Below are positions 20,165-29,292 of a stretch of DNA of 64,000 nt, one piece after another. The position numbers and the translations under genes are program-made. The first letter of the stretch is position 1. The number at the start of each line of letters is the position of its first letter. The DNA comes from Pleurodeles waltl (lineage: Eukaryota; Chordata; Amphibia; Caudata; Salamandridae): assembly GCF_031143425.1 (NCBI RefSeq), contig NC_090446.1, positions 1,027,917,066-1,027,981,065 on the forward strand, written 5' to 3'. The notes below the pieces were generated by a model. The model worked only from the letters and a program-made list of their open reading frames with translations. It was not told the DNA's origin and made no database searches.

Positions 20165-21884
20165 TGTTGGAAAGTGGGTTATTGGTAGTGGTAAGTATGG
20201 ACTTACTACTGGCAATAAGGCCAATAACCAAATATAGCTTCAGTAAAGGTCTAAGCAAATTAGCCCCTTGCTCAACCTTTGGTAGCTGTAACCGAGCAGG
20301 CAGGCCTAACTTAGGTGACAAGAGTGTAAAGCATTCAAAAACACCAATACAGTAAATAAGTGAGACATAACACACAGTAAAAATACCACACCAATTTGTA
20401 GCAGGCAGCAGATCTGAGAGGATATGCACCTGCCATATATTTATTCACGGCTCCTGGGCATCAGGAAGGGGGGCACCCCGACCAATAGAATGTAGAGTGA
20501 AGCCCAGATGCATGACCACTTCCTCCAATGTGTGGCATATTCCTGTCCCAGAAAGCACTATTCTTCCAAAATCCATGATAGCTGAATATGTCAGGATAGC
20601 AGCAGGAGCTGACTCAACCATCCCCCAGTGTGGCCCATTTCCATAGCGCTCCTCCTCCTAACATCTGACAATTCCTTCCTTAAGCCTGGTATCTGGCTGA
20701 GGGGTCCAGAAGGTGGGGTTTAGGTGATCTGGCATTCCCTCCTGTCCTGCTCTCCTTTGAGGTTGTATGTTTTATTACTCCTACCCATGCTTTGGCATTT
20801 CTGTGTAGCCACAGAGCTATCCTTTACCAGATAGGCTCTCCCCTGGACAGCCACTTGTCACGTAATCAAGCAGCTCTGCTAATCCTGTTAGCAGTGACCA
20901 ATCAGAGGGGACCTTGAGAAGGCTGGATTTAGGCTTACAGAAAGAAAAGCCTTATAACTTATTTTCTATACAAGTTGTGATAAAATCACCAATGTCAAAT
21001 TGCTGGATATCAAAACAAATCTTCTACGTCCTTGAGTGACTTTTCTATGTTTTCCTTACTTTAATTACAATGAAAAACAATATTGCAATGATAGCCTATG
21101 AAGGCAAGTATCTACAATGGTGGAAAAATGAAATGTTCAGTTTTTCCCTCACCAGGGTTTATAAAACATCTTTTATAAGGTCTCTGCTTATAGTTATGTG
21201 ACCTCACCCCCCCCCCACACACCTAGGACACTTACGGGGTACCTAATATGTGAAACTAAGGTAGATCATCACATTAAAGTGCCCATAACACCAAAGTTGA
21301 ATTAGGACACCATTTCCATTTAAATGCAGTCTGCGGAGTCAGGCTGCATTTAAAAATGACAGAAAACCTTCAGCAGTGCCCACATGCAAAGGGCAGCAAT
21401 TCTGCTAGGCCTCTACTTCCATGCCCTATTACGTACTATGGTCTTATAGGTAGTTGACACCCCCTCGCCATATTAGTTACTAAGGGACTTATAGGGGCTG
21501 TCATGCAAATTATATGAATCTAACTTTTGAAGACAGGCTGCAAGGCAGGCCTGCATTTAAAAGGACAGAAAGCACAAAGCAGTGCACACATGGAAGTGCA
21601 GAAATTCCTCTGGGCATCTAATCTCCATGTCCTATTATTTACTAGGGGCTTATAGGCAGATTGTACACCTGTGCCCTATTATATATTAGGGACTTACAGG
21701 GTCTGTCAGGCCAACTGGAACAGTACCCTAATATCTTGTGTACTCTACTACATGGGTGTTTTTTAACTTAGCACTAGCCTCTGTCTGGCTAACAGAGCCC
21801 AGGGCACAGTCAGAGTCAGTTATCATCAGTACCAGTCAGCAACAAAAAAATGGGGTGAACAGGGCAAAAAGATAACTTTGCAAC
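20165..21884 (-). repeat. 3' LTR of the Gmr1-type element
   Basis: About 1.72 kb, homologous along its length to 26,834-29,292. Compared with the 5' LTR it lacks about 540 bp corresponding to 27,060-27,590: the sequence jumps from CACACCAATTTGTAG to CAGGCAGCAGATCTGA at about 20,396-20,410. It also lacks the 218-bp insertion found at 28,140-28,357. Confidence 0.88.
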
Positions 21885-21905
21885 CTGGCCCTCTCCCAAA
21901 CGTAA
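21885..21905 (-). other. Polypurine tract of the Gmr1-type element
   Basis: On the element strand TTTGGGAGAGGGCCAGG lies immediately before the 3' LTR, the position and composition expected for the plus-strand primer. Confidence 0.6.
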
Positions 21906-21942
21906 GGTGATGGGTCACTAGTCTGCACCCAGGTAGTCCTCA

Positions 21943-22447
21943 TCAGCTAATTGGTAAAAATCTGGAAAGTCCATCTGCATTGGCATGTGCAACCCCAGAT
22001 CTGTGTTCCACTTTAAAGTCCATCTCCTCTAGGGAAATGGACCACTTCAAAAGCTTAGGATTCTCCTCCCTCATCTGTTTGAGACACCTGAAATGTCTGT
22101 GGTCAGTCTGAATACGAAAGTGAGTACCAAAAAGATATGATCTCAGGGTTTTCAGGAACCAGACCACAGCAAAGGCCTCCCTCTCAATGGCACTCCATTT
22201 GTGTTCTCTGGAGCGAAGTCACCTGCTAATGAAGGCACCTGGCTGATCAGGGCCCTCATTATTTACCTGTGCCAACACTGCCCCAAGCATCAGTCTGCAC
22301 CACAAACAAATTTGTGTAGTCAGGGGCCAGCAACACTGGCACTGAACACAAGGCAGCCTTCAGAGTGTCAAAAGCCCTCTGACGCTCTGGCGTCCAAATC
22401 ACTTTCTTTGGCCTCTTCTTAGAGGTAAGTTCTATCAGGGGAGCCAC
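21943..22447 (-). pseudogene. RNase H of the Gmr1-type element
   Basis: The minus strand reads WTPERQRAFDTLKAALCS (the RT-RNase H connection), then FVVQTDAWGSVGTG, where the catalytic Asp is kept, and after a stop and frame change FLKTLRSYLFGTHFRIQTDH and MDFKVEHRSGVAHANADGLS, the usual end of Ty3/gypsy RNase H. A gap near 22,170-22,255 shows substitution and frame damage. The domain lies next to the polypurine tract and 3' LTR, confirming that RNase H is the last pol domain here. Confidence 0.8.
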
Positions 22448-22549
22448 AATGGTCCCATAGTTCTAAACAAATCTTCTAAAGTATCCAGTCAGACCAAGGA
22501 AGGCACTGACCTGTGTCTGGGTAATAGGAGCTGTCCAATCCAAAATGGT

Positions 22550-23143
22550 TTATGTCCTGGCCTGGAGAGGTTGTACATGGCCTCCACCTACAAGGTGACC
22601 CAGGTACACCATAGAACTCTGCCCTATCTGGCACTTGCTGGCCTTAATAGTCAGGCCTGCTTGCTGCATGGCCTGAAGCACTTCCCTCAGGTGGTTTAAG
22701 TGATCCTCCCAGGAGGAACTATACACAGCTATTTCATCCAGATATGATGCATTGAACGGATCCAGCCCAGACAGAATCCTGTTCACGAACCTTCAGTAGG
22801 TGGCAGGGGCATTCTTTAAGCTAAACGGCATTACTTTGAACTGCTAATGGCCTTCTGGTGTGGAGAATGTTGACTTCTCCTTTACTCCTTCAGTGAGGAC
22901 AATCTGGCAGTATCCTGTGGTCAAATGAAATGTACTCAGACACCTAGTAGCCCCTAACCTATCAATGAGCTCATCAGCTCTAGAAATAGGGTGAGCATCA
23001 GTCTTTGTGACTCCATTCAGTCTTCTGAAGTCCACACAGAACCTTAACTCCTTCTTATTCCCCTCGGGATTAGGTTTGGGCACCAGCACCACTGCACTGG
23101 CCCATGGACTGTCAGAGGGCTCAATTACCCCCAACTCCAGCAT
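22550..23143 (-). pseudogene. Reverse transcriptase of the Gmr1-type element
   Basis: The minus strand starts MLELGVIEPSDSPWASAVVL and VPKPNPEG ... LRFCVDFRRLN, then DELIDRLGATRCLSTFHLTT (palm region; the usual Asp of 'FSTLDL' is His), a frameshift near 22,840, and MNRILSGLDPFNASYLDEIA. The catalytic YLDD box reads YLDE. Then AGLTIKASKCQIGQSSMVYL GHLVG. These are Ty3/gypsy RT motifs in order. The two altered active-site positions and the frameshift make this copy inactive. It lies downstream of integrase, the reverse of ordinary gypsy order. Confidence 0.85.
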
Positions 23144-23427
23144 CTTAGCTACCTCAGCCTTAATGCTGTCTCTGACAACCTGTACAGTTTCTTTTTGACA
23201 GGGGGGCTGTCACCAGTGTCAATGTGTCATACACACCAATCAGTGACACCCAGGATCAAAGAGAAGAGACCAGCAAACTGCTCCAGCACCTGCTTGTAGT
23301 CTCTGTGCTATTGGTCTGTCAATTTGGAAGACAGTTCCACTACCTCCACTGACCCATCTTGCACGTCACTGGAGAGGAGGTCCGGCACTGGCTCAGTTTC
23401 CTCCTCTTCTCCCTTTTCTGTGACCAA

Positions 23428-23640
23428 TCAGATGGTCATGTCTGCCCTGTCATGGTACAGTTTCAATCTATTGATATGCAGGACCCTATGAGGGTTTCTG
23501 GGGGTGTTATGGTCTACTAGATAGGTAACCTTACCCTTCTTGTCAATGATTGGATAGGGCACAGTCCACTTGTCATGGAGGGCCCTAGGAGCTACAGGCT
23601 CCAACACCCATACCATTTGTTCTGGAGTATACTCAGCCAT
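23428..23640 (-). pseudogene. Integrase C-terminal (SH3/GPY-F-like) segment
   Basis: The minus strand reads YTPEQMVWVLEPVAPRALHD, KWTVPYPIIDKKGKVTYLVD and RVLHINRLKLYHDRADM. This is the small beta-barrel 'GPY/F' domain that ends Ty3/gypsy integrases. One frame break and a stop (at about 23,656) separate it from the core at 23,659-24,636, and no chromodomain follows. RT begins about 285 bp further on. Confidence 0.75.
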
Positions 23641-23658
23641 TGCATCCTTCTGATCATA

Positions 23659-24636
23659 CTAGTGCTTCATGAGCTCCTGGCTAACCTCCAGTTTCCTGTT
23701 TGCTTTATACATGTACTCTGCCATGCGTGAGCGCAGGCCTTGCACATAGTCAAGCACATTGTCCTTTGCTTCCTTCAGAGACTTCTCCAAAGTCTCTCTC
23801 AGCAGGCTCAATGGCCCCCTCACAGGATGCCCAAACAACAATTCAAAAGGACTGAAACCAACCCCCCTTTGTGGGACCTCCCTGTAGGCTAACAGTAGGC
23901 ATGGAAGGAGAATATCCCATCTCCTCCTGAGTTTGTTAGACAAACCACGGATCATGCCTTTCAGGGTCTTAGAAAACATCTCCACCAGACCATTGGTCTG
24001 GGGATGATATGGGGTGGTGATCTTGTAGGTAACACCACATTCATCCCAAAATGCCTTCAGATAGCTAGACACGAAGTTTGTGCCCCTATCTGAAACAACC
24101 CCTTTTGGAAAATGTACTCTGGTGAACACAACAAGCAGGGCCCTAGCCACCACTGGGGCAGCTATTGTTCTGAGAGGTATTGCCTCAGGATATCTTGTGG
24201 CATGATCCACTACCACCAAGATATACTTAATTCCTGAGGCAGTAGTTGGTTCTAGGGGACCGCCAATGTCCATGCCCACCCTCCCAAAAAGGGTCCCAAC
24301 CACTAGCAGTGGTATCAAGAAAGCTTTGGGCGTGCCCCCTGTCTTGCCACTGGAATGGCAGGTGACACGGAAGCTACAAAACTCCTTTATCTCCTGTAAT
24401 AGATGAGGCCAATAGAAATGGTTCAACAACCAGTTCCAAGTCTTGCTCTGCCCCAACTGTCCTGCCAAGGGGATATCATGTCTCTGACTCGGGGTGAACT
24501 CCCTGTCCTCCTGGGGAACTACCAACCTCCTGATAGCCCCCTCTCTGAGGTTTCTGGCCTCAGTATAGAGCAGCCCATCTTCCCAATAGATCCTGTGGAA
24601 TACAGTGTCATCCCCTTTTCTCTTGCTTTTAGGCAA
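23659..24636 (-). CDS. Integrase zinc-binding and DDE core of the Gmr1-type element
   Basis: An open minus-strand frame of 325 codons. The N-terminal HHCC region is at residues 53-93 (QRHDIPLAGQLGQSKTW ... FYWPHLL ... FCSFRVTC). The expected second His in GHLG is Gln. The catalytic core has D123 (RVGMDIGGPL), D183 (GVVSDRGTNFVS) and E219 (HPQTNGLVEMFSKTLKGMI), a D,D(35)E spacing. The C-terminal part reads LAYREVPQRGVGFSPFELLF. The enzyme joins cDNA ends to host DNA. It directly follows the protease region and precedes RT, the diagnostic Gmr1 arrangement. Confidence 0.88.
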   Translation of the reverse strand: MPKSKRKGDDTVFHRIYWEDGLLYTEARNLREGAIRRLVVPQEDREFTPSQRHDIPLAGQLGQSKTWNWLLNHFYWPHLLQEIKEFCSFRVTCHSSGKTGGTPKAFLIPLLVVGTLFGRVGMDIGGPLEPTTASGIKYILVVVDHATRYPEAIPLRTIAAPVVARALLVVFTRVHFPKGVVSDRGTNFVSSYLKAFWDECGVTYKITTPYHPQTNGLVEMFSKTLKGMIRGLSNKLRRRWDILLPCLLLAYREVPQRGVGFSPFELLFGHPVRGPLSLLRETLEKSLKEAKDNVLDYVQGLRSRMAEYMYKANRKLEVSQELMKH

Positions 24637-24893
24637 TCTGCCTCAAGCACTCAATGGTGGGACAGTCTCTCTGCCCCTGGCAAAACTCCTCTCTGGAGAG
24701 TCCACTGGCTCCTGTCAGATCTGCCAAGTCTGTCAGATCTGGTAGGGATGGAATTCCATCCTCAGCGGTCAGATCCTCCCCATCAGAGTCAGATTCCTCC
24801 TGTACCTCTTTACTTCCCTGGGCTGGCTGCTCACCAGACCCAGCACCCTTGTCCATGGAGGCTTGGCCCTTTGTTCCAGGGTCCAAGTGTCCG
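24637..24893 (-). pseudogene. Acidic linker between protease and integrase
   Basis: The minus strand has an acidic segment (ESDSDGEDLTAEDGIPSLPD) followed by LSREEFCQGQRDCPTIECLR, the pre-integrase motif in which a substrate-like '..EEF...Q..D.tL..LR' precedes the HHCC finger in gypsy polyproteins. It is open for 85 codons. Confidence 0.6.
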
Positions 24894-25376
24894 TCATTTT
24901 CCTTCTGTGACAGTCTGTGCCCTGGTCACAGCACATACCCACTCAGGGAGCTCCAATATTCTCATATGGAGCCCTCTTTCCACTTCTGACCACCCAGATG
25001 CTTCAAGATCTTTTCCCAGTAAACATTGTACTGGGAGGGCAGGTGACACAGCTACTTTCTTAGGACCGGTCACACCTCCCCACTCCAAACCCTTCTTAGC
25101 CATCGAATGGAGTTTGGTCCTGCTGTCTGCATAGGACACCTGGTGAAACTCACCAGGTAGCATCTGCTTTTGAGACACCACTGTATGTCTCAACATAGTA
25201 CTGGCTCCTGTGTCGCTCAGAGCCTCAACCTTAGCCCCACTGATGTTAAGCCTTTGCCTGTACTTGTTCATGCTTAGAGATAAGGTGGCTAGGGTTGTAA
25301 GATCCACCCTACTAAAGGATACTAAGGTTGCCTCTGCCACCTCCCTACCCTTCTCTGGGGCACTGTCCACCACCAC
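24894..25376 (-). pseudogene. Aspartic protease of the Gmr1-type element
   Basis: A frame of 160 codons on the minus strand. The flap/active-site segment reads AKVEALSDTGASTMLRH, with the retroviral-type D-T-G-A-S catalytic motif, preceded by the strand RLNISG and followed by VQCLLGKDLEASGW (the 'LLGxDL' alpha-helix motif). The protease would cleave the gag-pol polyprotein. The upstream frame carries VVVDSAPEKGREVAE, continuous with the gag tail. Apart from lacking its junction to the linker, the domain looks complete. Confidence 0.75.
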
Positions 25377-26612
25377 ACTTACATTAGGAATCCCCGGGGA
25401 CTGCCCAACAATGGAGGGCTTCTTTGTGGAGACAGCATCTCCTCTCTTGTGGCCTGTCTGACTACAGTCAAAGCACTTTCCTACATTTGAGGGATCAAGG
25501 AACTTACCATTCTTTCCCTGATTACCCCTCCCCCCTCCTTTCTCAGGCTTTTATGCGTCTCTGGAGGACTCCTTCTGTTTTTGACCTTCTTTCCCCTGGG
25601 CTTTCCCCTTGCAAGGGACCTGTCCTCCTTTCTTCTGATCACCCCCTGCTGCTGATTTGAAACCCTGGTTCTGGCCTACTCATCAGCTGCCTTGACTAGT
25701 TCCCTAGGACTAGCAGCTTAGAGTCTACTAGATACTGGCGTAACCTCCCCTGTGCACAATGAGACAAAATGTGTTCCTTCAAAAACAAACTATACAATCT
25801 GTCATATGTGCTCACTTGGTTACCAACAATCCAGCCTTCTAGTGCCCTCTCTGAGGTGTCCAAAAAATCAACCCAAGACTGTATACTCACTTTCTGGGTG
25901 TCTCTGTCTGAACTTCACCCTGTACTACTCTGGGGTCAAACCAAATTTCTCATGTAAGCATCTCCCTGTGTGGGTGTAGGATTTAGCCCCCTCCCCCTGC
26001 AGGATCATGAGACTATCTCTCCCAGCTACTGGAATAATTTCCCACAAGAGTGAACTCCACTGCTTGGGGTGGGCCCCCACATCTCAGGGGACATTAGCCA
26101 TTTGTCAATGTTATCCATCCCCCTCTATGTACCTGGGTACTACTCTCTTGGGAAGCTTGGAATCAAACCCCTCACCCCTGGGCACCTCAACATCATCTTC
26201 ATTGTCGCTGCCACCATTTCTCTTTGCTTTTTTCCACTCCCACTGCTCCTTAGCAAACTCTAGTTTCTTCTGCTCCAAAGCTATTAAAGCTAATTGGGCC
26301 TCAAACTGCCTCTCTGCAAGGGACAGTGGTGGTTCCTGACTAGGGGCCCCTGCCCTCCCCCACCATCTGAAGTGACAGACTTAATCCCAGAAGCAATGGA
26401 AGCTCTATCCTCCTCATGCTCCTCTGTGATGTGGTTTGAGGGGGCCACCTCCCCTCCCTTGCCCTCACTTGGACTGATCTGGCTCAGGCCTTCAGAGAAC
26501 TAACCAACACCGCCTTCCTAATCTTGGTAGCAGCAGGTAGCCCCCTAGCCTTACACAAAACTCTTAGGTCAGCGACATTGAGTTTAGTCAGTTTAGCCAG
26601 GTACAGCCCCAT
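25377..26612 (-). pseudogene. gag of the Gmr1-type element, disrupted
   Basis: The start is the minus-strand ATG at 26,612, giving MGLYLAKLTKLNVADLRVLC KARGLPAATK, a SAP-like N-terminal motif, with a stop after 42 codons. Later pieces include SWVDFLDTSERALEGWIVGN and LRQYLVDSKLLVLG (SCAN/capsid-like helix, 25,890-25,696). A Lys/Gly-rich stretch then leads to a zinc knuckle GKCFDCSQTGHKRGD at about 25,480-25,440, whose last Cys is lost. The order SAP-like segment, capsid helix, basic linker, knuckle suits the gag of amphibian gypsy elements. Multiple stops and frameshifts make it a pseudogene. Confidence 0.65.
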
Positions 26613-26799
26613 GGTATCCCTAGTTTTGGGTCACAATATATATCTATCAGACTTAGAACACATTTAGAAAAATCAAAACAATGGATTCAAAATCAGTTTA
26701 GTCCAAATACCAAAAATTCAAAAATCAAAAGTTTTGTTCTAAAGCAATTTTGCGGATTTTTACTGATCTCACCTTAAACACTAAATCATGTCACTTGAA

Positions 26800-26833
26800 C
26801 ACAAGTCCTCATCCACACCACTGAATACCAAAA
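26800..26833 (-). other. Primer-binding region next to the 5' LTR
   Basis: On the element strand the 5' LTR ends ...CACTTTCCAACC and is followed within four bases by TGGTATTCAGTGG, the correct position and TGG start for a tRNA primer-binding site. The tRNA was not identified. Confidence 0.45.
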
Positions 26834-29292
26834 GGTTGGAAAGTGAGTTATTGGTAGTGGTAAGTATAAACACACCACTGGCAATAAGGCCACTAACCAA
26901 ATATATGTTAAGTGAAGGTCTCAGTAAATTAGCCCCCTACTCAACCTGTGGCAGCTGTAACTGAACAGACAGGCCTAAATTAGGAGAAAAGAGCATAAAA
27001 CATTCAAAAACACAAATACAGTAAATAAGTGAGACACAACACACAATAAAAATCCTACACCAATTTATAAAAATGGGTTATAGTTTTATGAGTAAATAGA
27101 CACTAAAAAAACAAAAATCCAATGTAGTGTACCAGAGAAATTAATTTTGAAAGAATAAACACTTTCTAGTGCTTAGAAACACAAAGTGCCAACTTTACTA
27201 AAAATTCTCAAAACTTCTCCAAACTTCAGGAAGTGTTTTCTGAAATCCTTCTTGCAGGTACAGAGGGTCCAAAATACAAATTGAAGGGTCTGGAATCTCC
27301 TGGATGATCCTTGGAAGTTGTACCACAATTCCCACAATGCACCTGGCCAAATCCTTAATAGTCCAATAGATGCACTCCAGGCTGGAGATTCTTGCTGGGG
27401 ATGATGCAGGTGAAGCTCTATTAACATGTAGCTCCAGGGAGTCCACTCCTGAGTACTTCTTGAAGCAAGGCACCGTCCACGGGGCTGTAGTATCAGATTG
27501 TGCAGCAGGCACATTCACAAGGTTCACTCACAATGGAGGCTAAGTGTGCAGATCCAGATTCCAGAAGGGCAGTCCTTCTTACTCTTGTAGTTTCAGGCAG
27601 CAGATCTGAAAGGCTATGTCCCTCTCACATATTTATCCCCAGCTCCTGGACATCAGGAAAGGGGCTGCCCAAAAAATAGAATGCAGAGTGATGCCGAGCT
27701 GCATGAGCACTTCCTCCAAATTGTGGCATATTCCTGTCCCAGAAAGCACCATTCTTCCAAAACCCATGATGGCTGAAATTTCAGCAGAGCAGTAAGAACC
27801 GACTAAACCATCCCCCAGTGAGGCTCATTTCCATAGCTCTCCTCCTCCTAACATCTGAAAATTCTTTCCTTAAGTCTGGTATCTGACTGAGGGGTCCAGA
27901 AGGTGGGGGTTAGGAGATCTGGCATTCCCTCCTGTCCTGCTCTCCTTTGTGGCTGTTTGTTTTATTACCCCTCCCCCTGCTCTGGCATTCCTGTGTAGCC
28001 ACAGAGCTGCCCTTCACCAGATAGGCTCTCCCCTAGACAGCCACTTATCACGTAATCAAGCAGCTCTGCTAATCCTATTAGCATTGACCAATCAGACCGG
28101 ACCCTCAGAAGGCTGGACTTTGGCTTACAGAAAGAAAAGTGTAGTATCTTATTGTAATAGTTAGGCAAATGTGGAATGAACTGCAGAAGGATGGAATATT
28201 CTGTTGGAACGTGCCTGATGGAACAGTGGGAGAATGACGGTTTACGGAGGATACAGCGGAAAAGAAAACGCTCGGATCCTTCTGAGGTGACATTTGTATT
28301 TTGTTTTTTGAATAAATCTTTTCATCATAGATCGTCTTTGATGGTGTTTGTGCTACTAAAAGCATTATAACTTCTTTTCTGTACCAGTTGTGATAAATTC
28401 ACCAATGTCAAATTGCTGTATATATCAAAACACATCTTTTAAGTGCTTGAAGGACTTTTCCACATGTTTCCTTACTATAATTACAATGAAATACAAAATT
28501 GCAATGATAGCCTATGAAGGCCAGTATCTACAATGGTGGAAAAATTAAATGAACAGTTTTTCCCTCACCAGGCTTTTATAAGGCCTCTGCGTATAGTTAC
28601 GTGACCCCCCCGCCCCTGGGACTCCTAGGGAGACCCTGGGGGTACCTAATACGTAAAAATAAATAAGGTAGCTCATCACATTTAAAGTGCCCGTGGTTCC
28701 AAAGTCGAATTGGGACACCATTTTCATTTAAATGCAGTCTGCAGAGTCAGGCTGCATTTAAAAATGACAGAAAACCTCCAGCAGTGCCCACATGCAAAGG
28801 GCAGCAATTCCGCTGGGCCTCTACTTCCATGCCCTATTATGTACTACGGTTTTATAGATAGTTGGCATTCCCTTACCATATTATTCACTAGGGACTCATA
28901 GGGGTTGTCATGCAAAAGATATGAATCTAACTTTAAAAGACAGGCTGCAATGCACGCCTGCAGTTAAAAGGACAGAAAGCACACAGCAGTGCACACATGG
29001 AAATGCAGAAATTCTTCTGGGCATCTAATCTCCATGCCCTCTTATATACTAGGGGCTTATAGGCAGATTGTACACACTTGCCTTATTATACACTAGGGGT
29101 TTACAGGGTCTGTCAGGCCAATTGGAAGGGTACCCTAATACCTAGTGTGCTCTACTACATGTGTGTGTTTAAACTTAACACTGGCTGGGTCTGGCTCATA
29201 GAGACCAGGGCACAGTAAGAGTCAGTTATCATCAGCACCAGTCAAATACAAAAACATGGAGGTGAACAGGGCAAAAAGATGACTTTGCAACA
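26834..29292 (-). repeat. 5' LTR of the Gmr1-type element
   Basis: About 2.46 kb, unusually long. It includes the 540-bp block missing from the 3' LTR and a 218-bp insertion (28,140-28,357). Homology to the 3' LTR is evident throughout (for example TTGGAAAGTGAGTTATTGG at its start and GTGAACAGGGCAAAAAGATGACTTTGCAA at its end), with substitutions every few tens of bases, implying an old insertion. Confidence 0.88.
28140..28357 (+). mobile_element. 218-bp solo-LTR-like insertion with AAAAG duplication
   Basis: Compared with the 3' LTR, the 5' LTR has an extra 218 bp beginning TGTAGTATC and ending GTGCTACT, flanked by AAAAG at 28,135-28,139 and 28,358-28,362. The uninterrupted site survives in the other LTR (AGAAAAGCCTTATAAC). 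The insert contains AATAAA at about 28,310 and a GT-rich tail. Size, TG start, 5-bp duplication and polyadenylation signal suit a small solo LTR (TRIM-like) on the plus strand. Confidence 0.7.

Larger units (their letters stand above)
20165..29292 (-). mobile_element. Ty3/gypsy retrotransposon of Gmr1 type (IN before RT)
   Basis: A minus-strand element of about 9.1 kb with long LTRs (right 26,834-29,292 = 5' LTR; left 20,165-21,884 = 3' LTR). Reading the minus strand the domains are gag (from 26,612), zinc knuckle, protease, a linker, integrase (24,636-23,428), reverse transcriptase (23,143-22,550) and RNase H (22,447-21,943). Integrase upstream of RT is the Ty1/copia-like order found within Ty3/gypsy only in the Gmr1 group. 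LTR termini read TGTTGCAAAG ... CTTTCCAACA on the element strand. The flanks CTCTG (left) and CTATG (right) are a possible imperfect 5-bp duplication. Stops and frameshifts are scattered through all genes. Confidence 0.88.

Noticed and set aside
24403..25134. 243-codon plus-strand frame
   Set aside because: Antisense of the gypsy integrase, linker and protease; Pro/Ser-rich composition is typical of a shadow frame.
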